From positions 372,001-436,000 of the forward strand of contig NZ_JOOA01000001.1 in NCBI RefSeq assembly GCF_000712055.1: a stretch of DNA of 64,000 bases. Reading direction: 5' to 3'. The notes beneath the pieces were generated by a model, which saw nothing but the letters and a program-made list of their open reading frames with translations, was not told where the DNA came from and ran no database searches. Source of the DNA: Ruminococcus sp. HUN007. Lineage in GTDB: Bacteria > Bacillota > Clostridia > Oscillospirales > Ruminococcaceae. Positions 56,058 to 64,000 of the stretch are shown here, in pieces. A program made the position numbers and the translations under genes. Each line of letters starts with the position of its first letter. The first letter of the stretch is position 1.

Positions 56058-56436
56058 AGCCTCAAATATCTCTCCTGTTATGATCTTTCAGAATATAATT
56101 CAACTTATATTATAGCATTTTTTTCGCCTGAGCACAATAGGAAAAGCGTACATCTGCGCCGGCGAACTGTACTTTATTACTGTGAATTTGTCTTTAAGAG
56201 ACTGAAAAACCGTCCGCAAGCCACGCATTTATTGCTGTCTGCGGACTTATTTATGCTGAAAAATGCTTAAATCAGTTTTAGGTTAAGTTTCAGTTTAGTT
56301 AAATATTCGTCGTTTTCACCGATATATGACGTTAAATTTATATTAACATCTGTTCATGAATCCTTTACTATTTTACTAAATCATGCTATAATTATATATA
56401 GTAAAAAAATATACTTTATGAAGGAGTTTATTTTTA
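56058..56436. other. Divergent intergenic region
   Basis: Between recJ (minus) and the SbcD-like gene (plus). It holds a hairpin GTCCGCA/TGCGGAC (56212-56246) and a plus-strand promoter: TTTACT (56364-56369), 17 bp, TATAAT (56387-56392), which would start transcription about 35 bp before the SbcD-like gene. No gene was seen. Confidence 0.7.
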
Positions 56437-57576
56437 ATGAATGACCGAATAAAAATACTGCACTGCGCAGACCTTCATATTGGTGCTGAGCTGTCATTTC
56501 TGAACAACAAAGCTGCTTCAAGACAGGCCGAAATACTTAACACTTTCAAAAAGATCACCCGGATCTGTTCAGGTCAGGGTATCGAACTACTTATTATTGC
56601 AGGCGACCTGTTTGACAGCAATCATATTGACTCTGCCGCACTGACCGAAGTTAAAAACGCTCTTGCTGCAATTCCGGATACAACTGTCGTTATCACAGCT
56701 GGAAATCACGACTATTTTGCCATTGACTCCCCTTTCAGTGACGACAACTGGTCTCAGAACGTACACATTATTTTCAAGAAATACACCGTTCTTGAATTTC
56801 CTGAAAAGAACCTCAGAGTGTGCGGTTCTTCGTTCCTCGGAAGCTATCAGGAAGGCTGCGGAAAAGATATCAAGGCACCTGATGACAGTATGATAAACAT
56901 TCTTGTTTACCACGGTGAACTCGTTAAAGACGAAAAATCAGGAAGATACAATCCTATTTCAGTAAAGGATATCGAAAATTCCGGATTTGACTATGTCGCC
57001 CTCGGTCACTATCACAGTGCAACGCCTGTGCTGAAAGCCGGAATGACCTCATACTCCTATTCAGGAACACCGGAAGGAAACGGATTTGACGAAAGCGGGA
57101 AAAAAGGCGTTTACGCAGGCTACGTTTACAAGCACCGCGCTGAACTTGCTTTTGTGGAAACATCATGCCGTACCTATGAAAACGTTTCAGTCGATATAAG
57201 CAGTCTGACTACAAATTCAAAGATAATCAGCAGAATTCATGATGTACTGAAAGAAAAATACGGTGAAAACTACGCAGAAAATCTTTACAGGATCTCCCTG
57301 ACCGGAAAAATACCGGACGGATTTGTGCCGGCATCTGCCCAGATATGCACTGAACTTTCCGAAACCCTTTACTACGTCAGAGTATATAACAAAACAAGAC
57401 CTGATATCGACATTAACATTCTTGCCGCAGACTTTTCACTTAAAGGGATCTTTGTAAAGAAAATGCTTGAAAAGATCAGTTCCTGCAGTTCCGACGAGGA
57501 GAAGGAGCAGTACGAAAACGCGCTCTACATAGGACTTAAAGCATTTGATGGTGAGGTAAGTTTCTATGAAGATTAA
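56437..57576 (+). CDS. SbcD/YhaO-like metallophosphoesterase (DNA exonuclease family)
   Basis: 379 aa. Motifs CADLHIGA (about 12-19), GDLFDSNHID (about 53-62), GNHD (about 89-92), YHGEL and GHYH (about 187-190) are those of Mre11/SbcD/YhaO-type phosphoesterases. The domain order matches nuclease partners of SMC-like ATPases. It overlaps the start of the AAA gene by 11 bp, so the two products form a pair, as YhaO-YhaN in Bacillus. Reaction: 3'-5' or endonucleolytic DNA cleavage is inferred from the family. AAGGAG precedes the start. Confidence 0.88.
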   Translation: MNDRIKILHCADLHIGAELSFLNNKAASRQAEILNTFKKITRICSGQGIELLIIAGDLFDSNHIDSAALTEVKNALAAIPDTTVVITAGNHDYFAIDSPFSDDNWSQNVHIIFKKYTVLEFPEKNLRVCGSSFLGSYQEGCGKDIKAPDDSMINILVYHGELVKDEKSGRYNPISVKDIENSGFDYVALGHYHSATPVLKAGMTSYSYSGTPEGNGFDESGKKGVYAGYVYKHRAELAFVETSCRTYENVSVDISSLTTNSKIISRIHDVLKEKYGENYAENLYRISLTGKIPDGFVPASAQICTELSETLYYVRVYNKTRPDIDINILAADFSLKGIFVKKMLEKISSCSSDEEKEQYENALYIGLKAFDGEVSFYED

Positions 57577-60226
57577 AGAACTACACATTACTAAATTCGG
57601 TAACATAAGAAATTTTGACGTAAAAGCAGAAGATAAAATGAATTACCTCTACGGACTTGACGATGAGAACAGAACTGCGGTTATGGATTTCATTCTTGTC
57701 ATGTTCTACGGCACCGTAAACAACTTCCGCGAGGATATACGCGAAAAGTACCTTCCGCTTGACGGATCTGACATAACCGGATCAATGGTTTTTGAATACC
57801 TCGGCGACGATTATCTGCTAGAAAGAGTATTCAACGCAGGAAGATACAAAAAGGACACTATCACCCTTACAAATAAAACAAAGGGAACATCCGAGAAACT
57901 CGCCTACAACGTTAAACCGGGTGAATATCTTTTCAGAGTCAGCAAGGAAATGTTTGTCCGAAATTCCTACGTAAACTACAGTGACAACCTTCCGAAGTCC
58001 GCAAAGAACTACAATGCAGCAATGCAGAAGCTGCTTTCAAACATAATTTCCACTTCCTCGGAACTCATTTCTGTTTCAAGCGTCGCAAAAATGCTCAACA
58101 GTTACTGTGACGAAGATTTCCCGGGAAGTCTGAGCAGTTCAATGCGCAGCAAACGTAATGAAATGGCTGAACTCGAGGAAACACTGAAAAGTGCGAGAAA
58201 CATCGAAAATGACAAGATCGCTCATCAGAATCACTGCAACGAACTGTATTCAAAGTTCAATATGCAGAAAAGAAAATTCCAGAAGATAAAGGAAAACCTG
58301 AAGCTTCAGGATATGATAACGGAACTTGAATCGCTTAATGACTGTTCTGAAAACAGCGAGCTTTCCTTCAAGGCAGCATCGGAAAACTACAACAGGCTGA
58401 ATCAGAAGCTTAAAAAGGAAAAAATACTTGAGCACAGAGAAGCTTTTGACAGATCATGCGAGAATTACAAGCGTATTTCAAAGCTTAGAAAAGAACTTGA
58501 TGCTGAACTTCAGAAAAAGACAAACCTGAGCGTTGATCTCGGCAGATATACTCCAAAGGGTGACAACTCAGCGCTTCAGAATGTTATTACACTGCAGAGC
58601 AGCATTGAGAACACTGAAGAAACCATAAGGACACTTCATGTTCAGCTTGATGAAAAGCGTAATGAACGTAATCAGCTTGCCGAAAAACTCCGTGCAGCAA
58701 AGGATAAAATGGAGGATGCTGACCAGGCTCTCCGCAGGCAGGAAGAAATGACGCGCAGCAAACTCGCCCAGGCTGAATCTCAGCTTCATGATTCGAGTTA
58801 CACTGTTAATACACAGGCAGTAAACAAGAGTAAAAACCTTATTCTGGCTATATTCCTCCTTGCATTTCTTATTACTCTTCTGATAATTTTCCTTACAAAT
58901 ATCGTTGCAGTTGTTATAATCGGCATTGCGATCTTCTCTGATCTTTATGCTATCATATCAAAGCTCGGAAAAGAAAAGAAGGTCAGCAAAATTGCCCGTG
59001 TTGACGAAGTAACACTGCGTGAACGTGAAAGAAAATTCAGGGATCTGCGTACAGCTTGTTCAACTGAACGTGACAATTACGTTGCAAAGGCTGCTATCGC
59101 AAGAAATCAGTACGATGAAATAAAACGCAAAGATACATCACTTAAAAAGCAGCTTGCTTCTCTTGAAAATGAGATAAAATCTTCTGAGGAAAATCTGAAG
59201 CAGTTCATTGCCGGTAAGGAAGGTTCCGAAAAGAACATATCTTCACCGGATCCGATTTTCTATCAGATCCGCTCTGAGATCAACGAGATTGAAAGAAGCG
59301 CTGAGCTTCATCAGCAGAATATTGAGGAACTTGAAAAATCAGTACTTTCCTCACTCGCTCCGATCAGACAGTTTGCGGAATATTCCGATGCTGAAGAGTT
59401 CATCCGCCAGAGTATTGATATTCTCGCGGAATATGACAAGCTCAGTGAAAGACTGAGTATTCTCGGTGACAAGGAAAAGGCCGGAATGGTCGCTGCAGGA
59501 AACAAAATACGTATCGATCAGCTCAACGAGCAGATAAAGAAATTATCCGGCGGAAAGCCTGTAAAGAAGCTTACGACTGATGAATACAGATCACTGCAGA
59601 CTATGGCTGATTCACTCGAGCAGGAAAACAGCAGGATCAGAGACGAATATATTGATGCGATAACCCGACTCAAGATAAAATATAATGACAGCACATGTGT
59701 TGCCAATACCGAACACAGAATACACAGACTTCAGCGCGAGATCAACAGAACAGATGAAAATCTGAATTCTGTAAAACTTGCCATTGAGTCATACAACAGC
59801 ACACTTGAAGAGATACATGACAAATACGCTCCGCAGGTAGCACACCGCACCTCAGAGATCCTTTCGGAAATCACAAAGGGAAAATATGCATCAGTATCAG
59901 TCAAGGGCGGGAAACTTGTAGTCCGTGACAAAGATAAGAATATTATCGCTTTTGAAAAGTTAAGTTCTTCAGCATGCAACATCGTATATTTCGCACTTCG
60001 TCTTGCAGTAGCAGAAATCACATGCTGCGACATGGATTATCCGATCATACTGAATGACTACTACCTCAGAGTAAGCGAAGCAAAAGTCGCTGAACTTCTG
60101 AAATTCCTGAAAAAATACTCTGAAAAGAATCAGGTCATCATTTTCAGCCCGACAAACAGAATTTCAAGCGTAGCTCTAAACGAGCAGATCAGTATTGACG
60201 ATGTCAATCTTTCATCACTAACATAA
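57566..60226 (+). CDS. YhaN-like AAA/SMC-type protein with degenerate Walker motifs
   Basis: 886 aa. The N-terminus follows the YhaN/AAA_27 pattern (MKIKELHITKFGNIRNFDV...MDFILVMFYGT), but the expected GPNEAGKST is replaced by GLDDENRTA (about 30-38), which lacks the P-loop lysine. Two long coiled coils (about 190-415 and 475-750) flank a pair of transmembrane helices (about 425-465, LILAIFLLAFLITLLIIFLT / VAVVIIGIAIF). The C-terminal signature SSSACNIVYFALRLAVAE is followed by PIILNDYYLRVS instead of a PLILDDPF-type Walker B. ATP binding looks impaired or altered; DNA-repair or membrane-linked scaffolding is inferred. Confidence 0.85.
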   Translation: MKIKELHITKFGNIRNFDVKAEDKMNYLYGLDDENRTAVMDFILVMFYGTVNNFREDIREKYLPLDGSDITGSMVFEYLGDDYLLERVFNAGRYKKDTITLTNKTKGTSEKLAYNVKPGEYLFRVSKEMFVRNSYVNYSDNLPKSAKNYNAAMQKLLSNIISTSSELISVSSVAKMLNSYCDEDFPGSLSSSMRSKRNEMAELEETLKSARNIENDKIAHQNHCNELYSKFNMQKRKFQKIKENLKLQDMITELESLNDCSENSELSFKAASENYNRLNQKLKKEKILEHREAFDRSCENYKRISKLRKELDAELQKKTNLSVDLGRYTPKGDNSALQNVITLQSSIENTEETIRTLHVQLDEKRNERNQLAEKLRAAKDKMEDADQALRRQEEMTRSKLAQAESQLHDSSYTVNTQAVNKSKNLILAIFLLAFLITLLIIFLTNIVAVVIIGIAIFSDLYAIISKLGKEKKVSKIARVDEVTLRERERKFRDLRTACSTERDNYVAKAAIARNQYDEIKRKDTSLKKQLASLENEIKSSEENLKQFIAGKEGSEKNISSPDPIFYQIRSEINEIERSAELHQQNIEELEKSVLSSLAPIRQFAEYSDAEEFIRQSIDILAEYDKLSERLSILGDKEKAGMVAAGNKIRIDQLNEQIKKLSGGKPVKKLTTDEYRSLQTMADSLEQENSRIRDEYIDAITRLKIKYNDSTCVANTEHRIHRLQREINRTDENLNSVKLAIESYNSTLEEIHDKYAPQVAHRTSEILSEITKGKYASVSVKGGKLVVRDKDKNIIAFEKLSSSACNIVYFALRLAVAEITCCDMDYPIILNDYYLRVSEAKVAELLKFLKKYSEKNQVIIFSPTNRISSVALNEQISIDDVNLSSLT

Positions 60227-60228
60227 AA

Positions 60229-60267
60229 CAAAGAACTCTCCTGACTTTCCGGGAGAGTTCTTTGTTT
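60229..60267 (+). terminator. Rho-independent terminator after the YhaN-like gene
   Basis: AAGAACTCTCC/GGGAGAGTTCTT arms followed by TGTTTT; within 5 bp of the stop codon. Confidence 0.9.
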
Positions 60268-60310
60268 TGACTGTATAATATTATGATATTATAATTCTTT
60301 TAAAATTTAT

Positions 60311-60349
60311 AGCTTAAAGCTTGCTTTAAGCTATCTTCAATGCTATAAT
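60311..60349 (+). promoter_or_regulatory. Toxin-antitoxin promoter with palindromic operator
   Basis: TTGCTT (60321-60326), 17 bp, TATAAT (60344-60349). A perfect palindrome of 10-bp arms (AGCTTAAAGC, TT, GCTTTAAGCT; 60311-60332) covers the -35, the expected binding site for the RelB-type antitoxin. Confidence 0.75.
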
Positions 60350-60421
60350 TATAGTGAACACATAAAAAATTTTTACGATAACAGCACATGTACTAAAATC
60401 AATTTTTCAGAGGTGATCATT

Positions 60422-60733
60422 ATGTCAAGAGAAGCAACAAGAACTGCTACAATCTATACACGCGTTGATCCGGAAACAAAAGAAAAAGCCGAATCAATTT
60501 TATCTCAGCTTGGAATTCCAATGTCAAATGCCGTAGGCATGTTCCTGAAACAGATAGTTTTACAGAATGGTATTCCTTTTGAGATGAAACTTCCAGCACC
60601 GGATCCTGTTATTATCCGCTCAAAAGACGACCTTATCGTTAAGCTTAATGAAGCAGAAGCTGATATTGAAAGCGGCAATTATTCAGATGCAAAAGAAACA
60701 CTAGGCAGAATAAGGAAAAAGCACAATGTATAA
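60422..60733 (+). CDS. RelB/DinJ family antitoxin
   Basis: 103 aa from ATG 60422 (AGAGGTG upstream; the earlier in-frame ATG lies too close to it). Ribbon-helix-helix region (TATIYTRVDPETKEKAESILSQLGIPMSNAVGMFLKQIVLQNGIPFEMKLPAP) is typical of RelB/DinJ, followed by a toxin-binding tail rich in charged residues. The stop overlaps the toxin start by 8 bp. It neutralises the toxin and represses the operon. Confidence 0.92.
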   Translation: MSREATRTATIYTRVDPETKEKAESILSQLGIPMSNAVGMFLKQIVLQNGIPFEMKLPAPDPVIIRSKDDLIVKLNEAEADIESGNYSDAKETLGRIRKKHNV

Positions 60734-61034
60734 TGTCATTACCTCATCGTCATTTGAAAAAGATCTTGATAATATTACAGATTATTTCATTAACAGTTTG
60801 AATAGTAAAAATGCTGCTACCCATTTACTCGACTGCACTGAAGAAATTATTTCACATATTTCTGAAAATCCTTATATGTATCCTGTCTATCATGACAAAG
60901 ACATCGCTGAACGCGGCTACCATTATTCTGTTATAGGAAACTTTCTGCTATTTTACGCTATTAATGAAATCAATAAAACAGTAGTTTTATCAAGATTATT
61001 ATACGGAAGAAGAAACATTCCCGAAATAATATAA
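60726..61034 (+). CDS. RelE/ParE family toxin
   Basis: 102 aa. Pattern YNVITSSSFEKDLDNITDYFINSLNSKNAATHLLDCTEEIISHISENPYMYP...GYHYSVIGNFLLFYAINEINKTVVLSRLLYGRRN matches RelE/ParE-superfamily toxins, with the C-terminal VxRxxYGRRN closest to ParE-like members. Translation is coupled to the antitoxin. It probably blocks translation or gyrase; which target applies cannot be told from sequence alone. Confidence 0.9.
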   Translation: MYNVITSSSFEKDLDNITDYFINSLNSKNAATHLLDCTEEIISHISENPYMYPVYHDKDIAERGYHYSVIGNFLLFYAINEINKTVVLSRLLYGRRNIPEII

Positions 61035-61054
61035 GCAATACTACGAACACAAAT

Positions 61055-61170
61055 GTACGCCTGCGGCGTGCTATCTAAAAAAGGGGCTGTAAAAAAAGTC
61101 CTGAACACAACAAAATCTGCATATCTTACTCACGTAAATACGTGGGTTCAGATATGCTGATTTGCTTTTA
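61055..61170. repeat. Dispersed hairpin repeat, copy 2, preceded by GTACGCC palindrome
   Basis: GTACGCCTGCGGCGTGC (61055-61072) is one copy of the palindromic family. The block 61092-61170 is the second copy of the repeat at 5333-5414 (outer stem GCATATCT/AGATATGC, inner hairpin ACTCACG/CGTGGGT). Convergent genes lie on both sides, so it may also terminate transcription in both directions. Confidence 0.65.
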
Positions 61171-61209
61171 AGGAGAGTTTCTTAACATCTCCTTTAATTT
61201 TTTTAGATT

Positions 61210-61923
61210 TTACATCAGCGCAGCCATTTCTGACATCATTTCCTCTTCAGGTGTAGCATCACGGTCTTCAGCTCGGCCGAGGTGAGACTCTGCTTCTTTT
61301 AAAAGTGCTTCTGCTACTTTATATGAAGCTTCGTCCACATCCCATCCTGCCTGCTTTCCTTCATCACATTCTTTCAGGTCTGACTTTATAAGTTCCATCA
61401 CCCGCTTAACCTGTGCTTTGGTTTTGGCGGCTGCAAGCATACGAGCAAGTTTGGCAGCGTTTATTGCCATACAGCAATTGACTTTTTCAGATTCAGTTTC
61501 CGAATCTTCCTCTTCTTCGATTTCTTTGTTCTGTGATTCCTTCATTTCTTCTATTGCCTTACTCAGCATATTTGCAAGAGCACTGCCTTCATCACCGGAA
61601 GGGTCATCAGAATTTTCTGCCCTTTCTATAAGTTCTTTGATTTTTTCTGCTAACTCTGCATTTTTCTCTTTGATCTGTTCAAACAGATCAGGATATTTCT
61701 CGTTCAGACATAACAGAGATTTTGAAGAAACTGAGCCGTCTTTACTTTTCTTCAATGCTTCATCAGAAAAATCAACCTTATCCTGCCTTACGGAACAGCT
61801 GGTTTCGTTTTCTTTATCACTGTCGGAGACACTTATTAATTTCTCGTTCTTTAAATCAGAACATTTACGTCCGTTCACCTTGTTCTGAGAAGTTCCGGCT
61901 GACTGTAATGAATTTATCATCAT
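61210..61923 (-). CDS. Acidic, coiled-coil hypothetical protein
   Basis: 237 aa, or 236 from the second Met. The N-terminus (INSLQSAGTSQNKVN...DKVDFSDEA) has a short FlgM-like DxVxxSDEA motif; an acidic coiled-coil region follows (EQIKEKNAELAEKIKELIER...EEMKESQNKEIEEEEDSETESEK) and then a helical domain (NCCMAINAAKLARMLAAAKTKAQVKRVMELIKSDLKECDEGKQ...). AAAGGAT precedes the start. No membrane segment. Resemblance to anti-sigma factors is limited to the short motif, so no function is assigned. Confidence 0.55.
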   Translation of the reverse strand: MMINSLQSAGTSQNKVNGRKCSDLKNEKLISVSDSDKENETSCSVRQDKVDFSDEALKKSKDGSVSSKSLLCLNEKYPDLFEQIKEKNAELAEKIKELIERAENSDDPSGDEGSALANMLSKAIEEMKESQNKEIEEEEDSETESEKVNCCMAINAAKLARMLAAAKTKAQVKRVMELIKSDLKECDEGKQAGWDVDEASYKVAEALLKEAESHLGRAEDRDATPEEEMMSEMAALM

Positions 61924-62032
61924 AATATCAAATCCTTTCTGATACCTGCCACAGGCTTTTCTATAAATTATATCGCCCGGTAAAACACGTATTCAAGGAA
62001 TATGCCGTGAAAAGACCTTTTTATGACGTGAA

Positions 62033-63397
62033 TCACATCATCAGCATAACTGAAAGTGTAAATTCTCTTTCATCAAAGGAAAAATCAATACCGCCGTGAT
62101 ATTTTTCAGCTGTATTTTTTATATTAACAAGCCCAAAACCATGTTCGGAGCTGTTCGGTTTGGTTGTTTTAAGAAGTTCACCTTCTGTAACTGTCTGCTT
62201 TTCACAGCAGCTGTTCCGTATCGTTATCAGAAATGCATTTTTCTTTTTACAGGATTTCAAAGAAATAAATCTGTTATCTTCAGGACACTTTTCTGCTGCT
62301 TCTATAGCATTGTTAAGAGCATTATTCAGAATTATACTCATATCGAGTTCGTGACCGCGGAGACCATCAGGATAATGAAAATCAGATTCAAACATTATTC
62401 CGCGTTTCTCAGCTTCATTTCTCTTTTCTGAAATGATAATATCAGATACCGGATTTCCGCTGTTTTCTCCGGCATCTGCATCTATTCGTTCTGAAACCTC
62501 ACCGAGATATTTCTCAAAGGCTTCATTTTCTCCGTGCATGTGCAGTCTCTGAAGTACTGTCAGGTGATTACGCATATCATGTCGTATTGCTCTGATATCA
62601 CGATACAGGTTCTCAGCCCCGCTGATATAATCGCGGATATTTTCAGTCTGTACTGAAAGCATGGCGTCCTCAATCTCTTTCTGTCCGACCGCTTTGATCT
62701 GTTCATAAAAGTAAATGACAATAATAAGAACTGCATACAAAGCAATATAGAATGCTACTGCAGCAAAATCATAAGTTTTAATACTGATATCAGCCGAATC
62801 CACACTGTTAAAGTAAAGTGCGGTCCGGTAACTGAAAACACCGACAATACTTGGAAGAATAAGTATCAGCGCTTCCTTTATGCTCATTTTTTCATCTTTG
62901 CTGATATATACTTTATGAAAAATTCTGATAAGAACATACATTACTCCGGCGATAATTACTGCTTCTATGATGTTAAAAATAATATCCATCAGAATAAGGT
63001 GAGATCCGTCAGCAAACCATTCAGTAAATAATCCTGATATCCGGACATGAAGTTTTAACCATAATGCCGTACTTATCGCTCCTGTAAACCAGCGTATCGA
63101 AAAAAATGAAAACATAAGAAAGACCTTCTGAGCTTTGTTTTTTCTGTCGAACAAAGTAAATACTGAAAATGCTGCTGCATCTGCCAGTGCATATGCTATA
63201 AGATTACTGAATTCAAATGGTTTGAGAAAAAACACGAGCATTATGATCTCATACACAGCACCTGAAACAAATCGCGCAGTTTTAAGTTTTGTAAATGGTT
63301 TCAGAAACCCTGTCAGTCCGACAGAATAAACAGTGATAGTCATTATTATGGTGAGCATAAGACTGATGTTCATATATTCTGTAAGAACGCTATTCAT
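62033..63397 (-). CDS. GHKL-domain sensor histidine kinase (AgrC type)
   Basis: 454 aa. Six or seven TM helices in the first 230 residues, then a dimerisation helix with AIRHDMRNHLTVLQRLHMHGENEAFEKYLGE (phospho-His at about 268), an N-box NALNNAIEAAEKC and a G-box GFGLVNIKNTAEKYHGGI; HATPase_c_5/GHKL type without a classical HisKA. AgrC-like kinases sense peptides and phosphorylate a LytTR regulator, and the next upstream gene encodes one, overlapping by 8 bp. The peptide ligand is not encoded in view. Confidence 0.9.
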   Translation of the reverse strand: MNSVLTEYMNISLMLTIIMTITVYSVGLTGFLKPFTKLKTARFVSGAVYEIIMLVFFLKPFEFSNLIAYALADAAAFSVFTLFDRKNKAQKVFLMFSFFSIRWFTGAISTALWLKLHVRISGLFTEWFADGSHLILMDIIFNIIEAVIIAGVMYVLIRIFHKVYISKDEKMSIKEALILILPSIVGVFSYRTALYFNSVDSADISIKTYDFAAVAFYIALYAVLIIVIYFYEQIKAVGQKEIEDAMLSVQTENIRDYISGAENLYRDIRAIRHDMRNHLTVLQRLHMHGENEAFEKYLGEVSERIDADAGENSGNPVSDIIISEKRNEAEKRGIMFESDFHYPDGLRGHELDMSIILNNALNNAIEAAEKCPEDNRFISLKSCKKKNAFLITIRNSCCEKQTVTEGELLKTTKPNSSEHGFGLVNIKNTAEKYHGGIDFSFDEREFTLSVMLMM

Positions 63398-64000
63398 CTT
63401 TGTTCTCCGTTTTTATATAATTCATGTATGACCTTACAAGTTCAGGATATCTCTTTTTTGAAAGCAGAATACTGTCTCCGTTATCCATTATTACTTCAGA
63501 AGAAGTGTATTTTTCAAGATACCGCAGATTGATAAGATACGAACGATGTGTACGGAAAAATGTTCTGTCAGTTTGTTTTTCAAATTTACCAATGCGTTCA
63601 CGATATTCAATTTTCCCTTTTAACGTATGCAGAATCAGAATATGATCCAGCGCTTCAGCGTAAATAATTTCTCCAAGTGAAAGTTTTGCGGTGGTTCCGC
63701 CTGACTTCACAATAATAGTTTTATCGTTTTCAGAGTTCAGTTCAGATCTGCAGCTGATGTCGGCTGCTTTTTTTATGATCTCACTAAGTCTTTCTTCTGA
63801 AACAGGCTTAACAAGGAAATGAAAAGCTCCTACATCAAATGCTTCAAAAACACGGTTTTCATATGCAGTCACAAAGATAATAACAGCCTTACAGCCGTAA
63901 TCACGAAGTTTTGCAGCTACCTGCATTCCGTCAGTACCATGCAGTTCTATATCAAGAAATATTATTTCAAATTCATTATACGATTTGATCAGTTCTTCAC
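63390..64000 (-). CDS. LytTR response regulator (AgrA type), partial at window end
   Basis: The start lies beyond base 64000; at least 203 residues are visible. Receiver domain: IIFLDIELHGTDGMQ (phospho-Asp), VTAYENRVFEAFDVGAFHFLVKP (conserved Thr and Lys). The LytTR DNA-binding domain follows (IIYAEALDHILILHTLKGKIEYRERIGKFEKQ...FFRTHRSYLINLRYLEKY...ILLSKKRYPELVRSYMNYI). An internal Met at 63926 is not the start because the receiver core continues upstream in the same frame. It forms a two-component system with the overlapping kinase gene. Target promoters unknown. Confidence 0.9.
   Translation of the reverse strand, partial: EELIKSYNEFEIIFLDIELHGTDGMQVAAKLRDYGCKAVIIFVTAYENRVFEAFDVGAFHFLVKPVSEERLSEIIKKAADISCRSELNSENDKTIIVKSGGTTAKLSLGEIIYAEALDHILILHTLKGKIEYRERIGKFEKQTDRTFFRTHRSYLINLRYLEKYTSSEVIMDNGDSILLSKKRYPELVRSYMNYIKTENKDE

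Noticed and set aside
16519..61072. CRISPR repeats suggested by recurrent GTACGCC palindromes
   Set aside because: Copies are isolated, tens of kilobases apart, with no regular spacing and no cas genes.
1..64000. tRNA or rRNA genes
   Set aside because: No cloverleaf with TTCGA arms or rRNA-like conserved blocks were seen when scanning intergenic regions by eye.

Overview
The window reads as a chromosome segment of an anaerobic, low-to-mid G+C gut or rumen Firmicute of the Ruminococcus type. The evidence is a cellulosome-style type I dockerin on a BspA-like leucine-rich-repeat protein, many AT-rich intergenic regions with clear sigma-A promoters (TTGACA-17-TATAAT type), strong GGAGG ribosome binding sites, HemZ, a long Rel, a YhaN-like AAA protein and an Agr-type GHKL/LytTR pair. 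No rRNA, tRNA or CRISPR array was seen.

Layout. 0-2 kb: secreted LRR-dockerin protein. 2-7.2 kb: two independent ECF sigma factor / membrane-bound partner pairs flanking a zinc-ribbon membrane protein. 7.4-10.2 kb: five-gene operon of zinc-ribbon/membrane proteins that looks like a tandem duplication. 10.3-12.2 kb: ABC exporter with an Xre-AbrB regulator. 12.2-47.3 kb: accessory, defence-rich region: PGN_0703-type nuclease, a 400-bp mini-transposon with 5-bp target duplication, a DUF4011 helicase-nuclease, a type I R-M locus (hsdR, hsdM, two hsdS loci, tyrosine recombinase, a silent inverted hsdS cassette), an AbiTii-like gene, a DUF262/GmrSD-like gene, a DUF2325 gene behind a cyclic-di-GMP-I riboswitch and terminator, two CoiA-like proteins, IS1380 and IS66 transposases, and an AAA/PD-(D/E)XK remnant. 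47.4-60.2 kb: mostly core genes (rlmD, hemZ, MBL hydrolase, rel, recJ, SbcD/YhaO-like and YhaN-like). 60.3-64 kb: RelB/RelE-type toxin-antitoxin, an acidic protein of unknown role, and a histidine kinase/LytTR regulator pair cut by the window end.

How parts fit together. The hsdS locus carries the parts needed for a shufflon-like switch: two upstream hsdS halves, two downstream target-recognition halves each bounded by inverted copies of a 14-19 bp site, and a recombinase gene between them. In the present orientation one hsdS is complete and the second is switched off, with its second half lying inverted behind it. Directly upstream, a DUF2325 gene and a small partner gene sit behind a c-di-GMP riboswitch, suggesting second-messenger control of that accessory operon.

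A recurrent anomaly: six genes are each broken by exactly one extra base in a run of 7 or 8 A/T, and in every case removing one base restores a full-length family member. This may be sequencing error or real homopolymer phase variation; several intact 7-8 base runs elsewhere argue against a uniform base-calling artefact but do not settle it.
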